This document shows, piece by piece, positions 25,001 to 30,184 of a stretch of 30,184 nt of DNA. The stretch's first letter is position 1. Each line of letters opens with the position of its first letter. The notes beneath the pieces are model-generated. The model was not told where the DNA came from. It worked only from the letters and a program-made list of their open reading frames with translations, and did no database searches. Made by a program: the position numbers and the translations under genes. Source of the DNA: DASZCR01 sp035942915 (GTDB lineage: Bacteria > Acidobacteriota > Blastocatellia > Pyrinomonadales > Pyrinomonadaceae); contig DASZCR010000345.1 of the NCBI GenBank assembly GCA_035942915.1, positions 1 through 30,184 on the forward strand. The letters run 5' to 3'.

Positions 25001-25935
25001 ATCAGGCGCGGCGTCGAGGCGACGGTGCCGATAGTGCCGGGATTCGTCAGAGAGATGGTTGTGTCCTGAAAGTCAGGGATGCCGAGTTTGCCTGCGCGCG
25101 CGCGTTTGATGACATCGTCGTAAGCGGCGAGGAACTTCGCAAACGAGAGCGCGCCCGCGTTCTTGATGTTCGGGACGAGCAAGGTGCGCGTGCCGTCTTT
25201 CTTTTCAAGGTCGATGGCGAGGCCGAGGTTGACTTCGGGTCGGCGCACGCGTGCGGGCGTCGTGCCGTCAACGAGCGCGAAGCCGTCGTTCATCTGCGGG
25301 AAGCGGTCGAGCGCGCGCAGGATGGCATAGGCGATAAGGTGCGTGTAGGAAGCTTTACCGCCGCCGTGCTCCTTCAAGTGCTGATTGATGATGAGACGGT
25401 TCTCTTCCAAGACCTTGACGGGGACGCGACGGTTCGACGTGGCGGTCGGAACCGTCAGGCTCGTCTCCATGTTCTCGACAATCTTGAGCGCGCCGCCGCG
25501 AATCGGCGCAGCGTTGGCGCTGGCGGCCGGAGGCGTCGCCTGTGCGGCGGGCTGTGCGGCAGTCGTCGCGGGACGCGCGGCTGTAGCGGCCGTAGACGAC
25601 GCAGGCGACTGTGCGCCGCTCGTCTGCGTTGGCTGCGTTTCGCCGACGCTCGTCGCGCTCTGCGCCGCAGTCGCGGCCGGAGAAGAAGCTGTTGACGATG
25701 CGCCGTTTCCTTCGCTGACCGGACGGGTTGCGCTCGTCGTCTGAGCGTGAGAACCGTTCTCGCGCGTCGCGGCCGCGCCGGACTGGCCGAGCATCTCCGC
25801 GAAGTACGCGCGCCACGACTCATCGACCAGCGACGGGTCGCTGCGGTAGCGGTTGAGCAGTCCCTCGACGTAGGTCGCATTTGCCCCGAAGTTCTCGGCG
25901 ATGAACTCCGAATAGTCGCTCTTCTGTTCGCTCAA
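22051..25935 (-). CDS. kgd: Multifunctional 2-oxoglutarate decarboxylase/dehydrogenase E1 fused to an E2-like domain
   Basis: This 1294-residue fusion matches actinobacterial Kgd/OdhA in domain order. Residues 1-40 are the 2-oxoglutarate dehydrogenase N-terminal segment (SDYSEFIAENFGAN). An Ala/Thr/Ser-rich linker covers about 45-145. An E2 succinyltransferase catalytic domain covers about 150-380 (NMETSLTVPTATS, then DHRIIQGAESG with H355). The ThDP-binding E1 part covers about 400-1294 (GMAHRGRLNVLANV, HGDAAFAGQG, NNQIGFTTSP). There is no lipoyl domain, as in Kgd. It converts 2-oxoglutarate to succinic semialdehyde or, with a separate lipoyl E2 and E3, to succinyl-CoA. TTG 25935 is chosen as start because GAGGTGA lies eight bases upstream; the GTG at 25947 overlaps that site. 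It is monocistronic, ends at a terminator and is divergent from a Tat-protein gene. Confidence 0.95.
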   Translation of the reverse strand: MSEQKSDYSEFIAENFGANATYVEGLLNRYRSDPSLVDESWRAYFAEMLGQSGAAATRENGSHAQTTSATRPVSEGNGASSTASSPAATAAQSATSVGETQPTQTSGAQSPASSTAATAARPATTAAQPAAQATPPAASANAAPIRGGALKIVENMETSLTVPTATSNRRVPVKVLEENRLIINQHLKEHGGGKASYTHLIAYAILRALDRFPQMNDGFALVDGTTPARVRRPEVNLGLAIDLEKKDGTRTLLVPNIKNAGALSFAKFLAAYDDVIKRARAGKLGIPDFQDTTISLTNPGTIGTVASTPRLMAGQSVIIATGAIEYPAEYHAMAAEALSQLGISKIFTISSTYDHRIIQGAESGAFLARVHELLLGEDGFYEQIFRDLGIPHQPMRWSVDRNPALLGGDHTRDHIAKEARVLELINAYRVRGHLIADIDPLNAMPVQYHPELDIETYGLTIWDLDREFITGGIGGRESATLREILDILRRAYCGKVGIEYRHIQSKEQKLWIREHVREEFVNPQPLAPEIKRRLLQKLIDAEQFERFLHTKYLGQKRFSLEGCETIIPLLDQLVERAGERGVEEITLGMAHRGRLNVLANVVGDLAERIFTAFEGMVHPNFPADEGDVKYHQGATGERTTESGRRVRVTVSPNPSHLEFVDPVVEGMVRARQDLLQAEGSAREEVIDRTLPVLLHGDAAFAGQGIVMETLNLADLKGYRTGGTIHVIVNNQIGFTTSPEHGRSTIYSTDVARMTQLPIFHINGDDPEAAFRVLRIALDFRQEFNKDIVLDVVGFRRLGHNEGDEPSYTQPLMYARVKAHPGVRAVYAQRLVREGLLTEADVEEMTRVTVARFEETLARAKQIAAQRKPTTEPPPHIAEEDGSTVFETGVSGDVIRDVAHRIAVVPEGFNVNPKMVSQLARRAKMGTGEVAMDWAFAEAMAFGSLGLEGVRVRLSGQDSGRGTFSQRHAILYDTQTGKAWTPLSELASDGSGRARVEVFDSSLSEQGVMGFEYGYSVVARDALVMWEAQFGDFANGAQVIIDQFVAPGVDKWQQPSRLVLLLPHGYEGQGPEHSSARLERYLQLCAENNMQVCYPTTPAQYFHLLRRQVKQETARPLVVMTPKSLLRLPAATSTVEQLTNGGFLPVIDDTEVSNREAVRRLVLCSGKVFYDLAAARRKAGDERVAIIRLEQFYPFPEGRLREIFASYPNAAQLVWAQEEPKNMGGWTFVEPRLMNMLPRCERPYYAGRAASASPATGSYAVHEMEQRQLVDDALTEHAPFVSGASVDANAGQPTS

Positions 25936-25943
25936 GGCTCTTA

Positions 25944-25950
25944 TCACCTC
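25944..25950 (-). promoter_or_regulatory. Shine-Dalgarno sequence deciding a TTG start for kgd
   Basis: The minus strand reads GAGGTGA, eight bases, then TTG AGC GAA CAG. GAGGTGA matches the anti-Shine-Dalgarno complement exactly. Its internal GTG is the only other candidate start, and nothing similar precedes that GTG. Confidence 0.75.
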
Positions 25951-26149
25951 ACACTCGAAAAAGCCGCGACGCGCGGCGCGCGAGGCGTCTCCTCACATGC
26001 GTTGCGTCCGTTCACACACGCTTTTCGTGACGGCTGAAAGTAATGACAATAGCCTACCACCATCTGCGCGCGTTTGCACCCATCGCCTTCGTCCGACCGA
26101 CGCGGAGCGTTTGGCCGCAGCCCCGCTCTTGTGGCATCCTTCCGGCGCG

Positions 26150-26533
26150 ATGAGTAAAGAAAAAGAGATGCCACCGACCGTCGAGGCTTCCGCGTCGCGT
26201 CGTCGTTTTACGAAGGGCGCGGCAGCGGCGCTCGTCGTCGCGCCTCTGGCGGCCGCCGCCGCACGTCGCGGCGACGCCCAACAACCCACGCCGACGCCCG
26301 CAGAGCCGAAAGCTCCTCCCAACCCGCAACCGACCCCGACGCCCGCGCCGCGCCCCTCGCCCGTTGCCGAAGCATACGCCGAAGTGGCGAAAGCGCGCTT
26401 CGGAAAGCTGCTCACGGACGAAGAGATGCGACGCGTCCGGCAGGGGCTTGAAGGCAACGTGCGGACGGCCGAACGCCTGCGTACCGTCAAGCTGCAAAAC
26501 TCAGACGAGCCTGACTTCGTCTTCTCCGCCTGA
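26150..26533 (+). CDS. Small Tat-signal protein paired with an amidase
   Basis: This 127-residue protein carries a twin-arginine signal: SRRRFTK at about residues 17-23, followed by an Ala-rich hydrophobic stretch (GAAAALVVAPLAAAAA). A Pro/Thr-rich linker with PTPTPAEPK-type repeats follows, then a helical C-terminal domain (YAEVAKARFGKLLTDEEM and RRVRQGLEGNVRTAERLR). I do not recognise the domain; similar small Tat proteins occur next to enzyme genes in Acidobacteriota. The amidase gene starts 11 bases later, so they are probably co-translated. ATG 26150 lies just before the Tat region; no clear ribosome binding site precedes it. It is divergent from kgd across 214 bases. Confidence 0.82.
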   Translation: MSKEKEMPPTVEASASRRRFTKGAAAALVVAPLAAAAARRGDAQQPTPTPAEPKAPPNPQPTPTPAPRPSPVAEAYAEVAKARFGKLLTDEEMRRVRQGLEGNVRTAERLRTVKLQNSDEPDFVFSA

Positions 26534-26544
26534 AGCGCACAAAC

Positions 26545-27954
26545 ATGCTCGCAGACGAACTCTTCTTCGCACCCGTCACCGAACTGTCCGCGCAGATTCG
26601 CGCGCGCAAACTCTCGCCCGTCGAGTTGACCGAAGGCTACCTGCGACGGCTCGAAGCACACGGCCCGCGTCTCGGCGCGGTGGCCGCCGTCATGCACGAG
26701 ACGGCGCGGCGCGAGGCGCGCGAGGCCGAGCGCGAGATTCAGGCCGGTCGTTATCGCGGCCCGCTGCACGGCATCCCTTACGGCGTCAAAGACCTCGTCG
26801 CCACGCGCGAGGCCAATACGACGTGGGGCGCAGCGCCTTACAAAGACCAGCGTTTCGATTTCGATGCGACCATCGTCGAACGCCTGCGCGCGGCGGGCGC
26901 GGTGCTCGTTGCCAAACTGGCGATGGTCGAGTTGGCGGGCGGCATGGGTTACAACCGCGCCGACGCGAGCCTACAGGGCGCGTGCCGCACGCCATGGAAC
27001 ACGAACTTCTGGAGCGGCGGCTCGTCTTCGGGGCCGGGCGCGGCCACCGCCGCCGGACTCGTCGCCTTCTCTATCGGCTCGGAGACTTCCGGCTCGATTA
27101 TCACGCCCGCCTCCTTCTGCGGCGTCTCCGGTTTGCGCCCGACCTACGGAGCCGTCTCGCGTCACGGCGCGATGGCCTTGAGTTGGACGCTCGACAAACT
27201 CGGCCCCATGTGCCGTTCGGCGAAAGACTGTGAGTTGGTCTTCGCCGCCATCGCCGGGCGCGACCCGCGCGACGCCTCTTCGCGCGATTTCGATTTCGGC
27301 TTCAAGTCTCGCCGTGCGCGGCCTCTGCCCACGCCGCTCAGGCTCGCCGTCATGAAAGACTCTTACGAGAAGGCGCAGCCCGAAGTGCGCGACAACTTCC
27401 TGCGCACGCTCGACGTGTTGCGGAAGTTTGCGACGGTCGAGATGGACGTGGCGCTGCCGGACTTTCCCTACGGCCCGGCCGTCGGAACGATTGTCAGCGC
27501 AGAGGGCGCGAGCGCCTTCCGCGACCTCATCGAAGCCGGACGACTCAAAGAACTGGCCTCGCCCGTCGGACGCACGGGCGGCTACACGGCCTCGCTCGTC
27601 ACGGCCGTCGATTATCTACAGGCGATGCGTCTGCGCGCTCCGATGCGACGCGCGTGGAGCGAGATGTTCAAGAAGTACACGGTGCTCGTCGCGCCCTCGC
27701 GTTCGAGCGTCGCCTATCCGGTGGACAAAAATTTCGAGGACGCCTATCCGGGGCTGGCCGCCTCTTCGCCCATCGGCGCAAGCAATCTCGTCGGCGTCCC
27801 GGCCATCTCCATCCCCAACGGCTTCGGCCAGAACAACCTCCCGACCGGCGTCCAGTTCGTCGGCCCCGCATGGTCTGACCGGATGCTCCTCGACCTCGCC
27901 GACCGCTACCAGCAGGCGACCGATTGGCACAGGCGCACGCCGCCGATGCAGTGA
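26545..27954 (+). CDS. Amidase-signature family hydrolase
   Basis: This 469-residue enzyme has the Ser-cisSer-Lys triad of the amidase signature family: K82 in YGVKDL, S160 in SGGSSSGPGA and the nucleophile S184 in GSETSGSII. The 24-residue gap from S160 to S184 equals that in GatA and FAAH. A PTGVQFVGP segment near the C-terminus is also typical. It hydrolyses an amide bond; the substrate is unknown. It is unlikely to be GatA, because no gatB or gatC is nearby and the N-terminus (ADELFFAPVTELSAQIR) is of the stand-alone amidase type. It has no signal peptide of its own but is translated directly after a Tat-signal protein, so it might be exported as a passenger. Only a weak ribosome binding site precedes the ATG. 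Confidence 0.92.
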   Translation: MLADELFFAPVTELSAQIRARKLSPVELTEGYLRRLEAHGPRLGAVAAVMHETARREAREAEREIQAGRYRGPLHGIPYGVKDLVATREANTTWGAAPYKDQRFDFDATIVERLRAAGAVLVAKLAMVELAGGMGYNRADASLQGACRTPWNTNFWSGGSSSGPGAATAAGLVAFSIGSETSGSIITPASFCGVSGLRPTYGAVSRHGAMALSWTLDKLGPMCRSAKDCELVFAAIAGRDPRDASSRDFDFGFKSRRARPLPTPLRLAVMKDSYEKAQPEVRDNFLRTLDVLRKFATVEMDVALPDFPYGPAVGTIVSAEGASAFRDLIEAGRLKELASPVGRTGGYTASLVTAVDYLQAMRLRAPMRRAWSEMFKKYTVLVAPSRSSVAYPVDKNFEDAYPGLAASSPIGASNLVGVPAISIPNGFGQNNLPTGVQFVGPAWSDRMLLDLADRYQQATDWHRRTPPMQ

Positions 27955-28465
27955 GCAAGTCGGCACTTTGCAGTCGGCAGTCGGAAGGTTCTGAAGTCTG
28001 AAACTGTGGCTCTTTAGAAGTCTTGAATTCCTGAGTCAAACTCTTGGCGAAGTCTTCACAACTTTCACGCTGCTGTAAGAGACTGCTGACTTTATTTCTC
28101 CTGTCGGATTCTTACTGCGCGCTCGTTCGTCGAACTCCTCACTAAAACCTTCCATTCACAGATTTTTGCACGCATCGGTTTTGCGGCATTCCTCTTGCAA
28201 TCTGTCTGGCGCGCTCCAAACGTATGTTTGAGACGTGCGAGAATTTCTTTGAACAAATCTGACCGCGCGCGCGTTCATCAACGCTTCGGTTGACTTCGGC
28301 GCGGCGGCCTGCGGTCGTCGCATTGTTCGCGAGCGTACCGAAGATGACTTGAATTTCGGTCATTAATGCCAACTTAACTGGCAACCCAAGACGGGTCTTT
28401 AGTCATCTTGTGATGTCCTGACATCACATTTGAATTTTTCTACGGAAGGAAGAGGAAACACCCAC
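27955..28465. other. 511-base AT-richer intergenic region with short repeats
   Basis: No credible gene is seen here. The base composition is clearly AT-richer than the flanking genes. AGTCGGCA-type words occur at 27958, 27972 and 27979, and GAAGTCT at 27993, 28017 and 28049. An inverted repeat TGCCA/TGGCA lies at 28367-28383, and a longer palindrome at 28409-28428. The right part presumably holds the promoter and leader of the beta-barrel gene. No clear terminator for the amidase gene is visible at the left end. Confidence 0.55.
28409..28428. promoter_or_regulatory. Near-perfect palindrome upstream of the beta-barrel gene (putative operator)
   Basis: TGTGATGTC and GACATCACA form nine-base perfect arms separated by CT. 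The element ends 37 bases before the ATG at 28466. The size and symmetry fit the site of a dimeric regulator, although it could also fold as a leader hairpin. Confidence 0.6.
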
Positions 28466-29089
28466 ATGAAGAAACTCATGCTTCTGGCGATTCTCGTCGC
28501 CTGCTCTGCGCCGTCTGCGTTCGCGCAGACGACCGACTACGACAAGGTGAACGTTTTCGTCGGCTACTCTCACAACCGCGTTGACACGGGCGTTGAAGAT
28601 AACGACCCCGATGTCGGCGACATCATCGAAGAGCGCGAAGGCTTCAACGGCATCAACGCTTCGGTGACGGGCAACGTCAGCCGCTACGTCGGACTGAAGT
28701 TCGATTACTCGTTCCACACTCGCAACATCGAGTTCGGGCCTGACAACACGAGCTTCCGTCTGCAGAATTTCCTTGGCGGCGTGCAGATTAAAGACAACAC
28801 GAAGGACGAGACGAAGACGGTCAAGCCCTTCGCGCACTTCCTCGTCGGCGCTGCCCGCGCTTCGGTCGACCTCACCGAGTTCGACAACACGCTTGAGGAC
28901 TTCAACGACACGGGTCTGGCGTTCGGCATCGGCGGCGGCCTCGACGTTCGCGTCAACGACCGCATCGACATCCGCGCCATCCAGTTCGACTACAACCCGA
29001 ATCGCTTCAGCCCTCCGAGCGGCCTGACCAATCAGCAGGCTGAGACGTTGCACAACTTCCGCATCGGCATCGGCGTCGTCTTCAAATAA
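28466..29089 (+). CDS. Outer-membrane beta-barrel protein (OmpA/OmpX-like porin fold)
   Basis: This 207-residue protein has a Sec signal peptide (KKLMLLAILVACSAPSAFA, cleaved before QTTDYD). The mature part has alternating amphipathic strands, including VNVFVGYSHNRVD, YVGLKFDYSFHTR, FAHFLVGAARASVD and GLAFGIGGGLDVRVN, with charged, Asp-rich turns. It ends FRIGIGVVFK, a terminal strand with an aromatic next to last. It looks like an eight-stranded outer-membrane barrel; there is no OmpA peptidoglycan-binding domain. ATG 28466 follows GGAAGGAAGAGG with a ten-base spacer, a strong site suggesting high expression. A palindrome lies upstream and a strong terminator downstream, so it is a single-gene unit. 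An outer membrane agrees with a Gram-negative host. Confidence 0.88.
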   Translation: MKKLMLLAILVACSAPSAFAQTTDYDKVNVFVGYSHNRVDTGVEDNDPDVGDIIEEREGFNGINASVTGNVSRYVGLKFDYSFHTRNIEFGPDNTSFRLQNFLGGVQIKDNTKDETKTVKPFAHFLVGAARASVDLTEFDNTLEDFNDTGLAFGIGGGLDVRVNDRIDIRAIQFDYNPNRFSPPSGLTNQQAETLHNFRIGIGVVFK

Positions 29090-29124
29090 GACCCGCACGA
29101 CCGACGACGGAACTGACACACGAA

Positions 29125-29167
29125 ACCGCTTGCGCCTCTTCAGGAGGCGCAAGCGGTCTCTTTTTTT
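29125..29167 (+). terminator. Rho-independent terminator of the beta-barrel gene
   Basis: A 14-base-pair stem (29125-29138 with 29144-29157) closes a TTCAG loop and is followed by TCTC and a T7 run at 29161-29167. It lies 35 bases after the stop of the beta-barrel gene, between it and the convergent CheA gene. Confidence 0.93.
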
Positions 29168-29187
29168 GCACCTGTGCCGCTCTCGTC

Positions 29188-30184
29188 TCAGAGGCGCATT
29201 TCGAGCAGACGCGGCAGGTCTAAGACGAGCGCCACCGTACCGTCGCGCAGTTCGGTCGCTCCGCTGATGCCGCGCCAGCGCGTCGCGTGTCGGCCGAGTC
29301 CGCGCACGAGCACCTCGCTATGCCCGTCCCATCCATCGACGACGACAGCCGCGCGCTCGCCGCGCCCTTCTCCGCCCGCAGACGCCTTCTCATCGACGAC
29401 GCCCTCGCGCCCCGCAACGTGCGAGATGATGACCGGCACGCGTTCGCCATCGACCGGCTCGCGCGCCGGCTGCGCCAGCAACGCGCGCAGAGTGACGAGC
29501 GGGAGCAACTCGCCGCGCCAGCGCACGAGCGTCGCGTTGCCGACGCGCTCCGTCTCCGCGCGCGAGACGTATCCGGCCTCTTCGACGTGGCTTGCGTCCA
29601 CGCAGTAACGGTTCTCGGCCGAGCGCACGACGAGCGAGGAAACGAGCGCGAGCGTCGTCGGCAGGCGCATCTCGAACGTTGTGCCCGCGCCCGGCCGACT
29701 CCACACGCGCAACTCGCCGCCCGCCTGTTCGACCGCGCGCTCGACCACGTCGAGGCCGACGCCGCGCCCAGAGACGGCAGAGACCTCGCGCGCCGTCGAG
29801 AAGCCCGGACGAAAGATGAGCCGTAAGGCTTGCTGCTCGGTGAGGCGTTCGTCCGCTGAGACGAGGCCGCGCTCGATGGCCGCGCGCGCAACGCGTTCGG
29901 GGTCGATGCCGCGCCCGTCGTCTGAGACGCGCAGCAGGACGCGGCTGCCCTCGGCCACTGCTTCGAGACGGACGAGGCCGCGCTCCGGCTTACCCACGCG
30001 TACGCGCTCGGCGGGCGGTTCGACGCCGTGGTCGACAGCGTTACGCAGCAGATGCAGGAGCGGGTCTGCAACGGCATCAGCCAGCGACTTGTCGAGACGA
30101 ACTTCGCCGCCCACAGTCTCGAAGTCGACCTCGCGCCGCGCCGCACGCGCCGCGCTCTGGCCTGCGCGCGCCGCGCGTTCGAGC
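29188..30184 (-). CDS. cheA: CheA-family histidine kinase (partial, N-terminus off the right edge)
   Basis: The 331 visible C-terminal residues hold the P4 ATPase core and the P5 CheW-like regulatory domain. The N box is LLHLLRNAVDHGVEPP, the G1 box SDDGRGIDP, the F-box region LIFRPGFSTA, the G2 box SGRGVGLDVV and the G3-like segment PGAGTTFEM. The last 130 residues match the CheA/CheW SH3-like fold and end with VALVLDLPRLL. The frame stays open upstream of the GTG at 30114 to the edge, so that GTG is not the start. The phosphotransfer (P1) and dimerisation (P3) parts lie outside. It would signal from chemoreceptors to CheY-type regulators; whether it controls flagella, type IV pili or something else cannot be told here. 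Confidence 0.93.
   Translation of the reverse strand, partial: LERAARAGQSAARAARREVDFETVGGEVRLDKSLADAVADPLLHLLRNAVDHGVEPPAERVRVGKPERGLVRLEAVAEGSRVLLRVSDDGRGIDPERVARAAIERGLVSADERLTEQQALRLIFRPGFSTAREVSAVSGRGVGLDVVERAVEQAGGELRVWSRPGAGTTFEMRLPTTLALVSSLVVRSAENRYCVDASHVEEAGYVSRAETERVGNATLVRWRGELLPLVTLRALLAQPAREPVDGERVPVIISHVAGREGVVDEKASAGGEGRGERAAVVVDGWDGHSEVLVRGLGRHATRWRGISGATELRDGTVALVLDLPRLLEMRL

Noticed and set aside
26545..27954. GatA subunit of the tRNA amidotransferase
   Set aside because: No gatB or gatC neighbours; the gene is paired with a Tat-signal protein and has a stand-alone amidase N-terminus.
28142..28384. 80-codon minus-strand frame in the AT-rich spacer
   Set aside because: No ribosome binding site, no recognisable motif and no downstream partner; I treat the spacer as non-coding.
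1..30184. CRISPR arrays, insertion sequences, tRNA genes or attachment sites
   Set aside because: No regularly spaced direct repeats, transposase motifs, terminal inverted repeats or tRNA-like cloverleafs were seen in the spacers.

Overview
The window is GC-rich, densely coded bacterial chromosome. Gene content suggests an Acidobacteriota-like soil or aquatic heterotroph: an actinobacterial-type fused 2-oxoglutarate dehydrogenase/decarboxylase, a secreted DUF885 protein, several exported proteins of unknown function and the HutF route of histidine breakdown. That assignment is an inference, because no rRNA or other marker gene is present. Codon use favours codons whose reverse complements are also sense codons (GAC/GTC, CTC/GAG, GCG/CGC), so many long antisense reading frames appear that are not genes.

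Left third (1-10949), an accessory region. On the minus strand, one GTG-started reading frame of at least 1890 codons runs from 5671 off the left edge. It encodes a giant protein with four fibronectin-III-like modules followed by a long beta-rich region with internal repeats. Upstream of it on the same strand lie two tandem paralogous HNH genes. The first (6739-7854) has an intact PtuB-like HNH motif; the second (5820-6707) keeps the four zinc cysteines but has lost the catalytic His and both Asn. Divergent from this three-gene unit, across a 335-base spacer, is a 919-residue TIR-NB-ARC-TPR (STAND) protein at 8190-10949, an architecture associated with antiphage and cell-suicide systems. This is the best candidate for an undescribed system.

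Middle (11009-21959), metabolism and exported proteins. There is a GH2 glycosidase; a minus-strand group of an MBL-fold hydrolase, an exported protein and a succinate-semialdehyde dehydrogenase; then a plus-strand run of secreted DUF885 protein, hutF, an ArgE-like M20 deacylase and an exported protein. This run ends at a very strong hairpin terminator.

Right part (22051-30184). A Kgd-type E1/E2 fusion lies on the minus strand, divergent from a small Tat-signal protein paired with an amidase-signature enzyme. A 511-base AT-richer spacer with a near-perfect palindrome precedes an outer-membrane beta-barrel gene, which ends at a strong terminator. A CheA-family histidine kinase on the minus strand runs off the right edge. 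Kgd together with the succinate-semialdehyde dehydrogenase would allow 2-oxoglutarate to reach succinate by a CoA-independent bypass, and HutF feeds glutamate towards 2-oxoglutarate.
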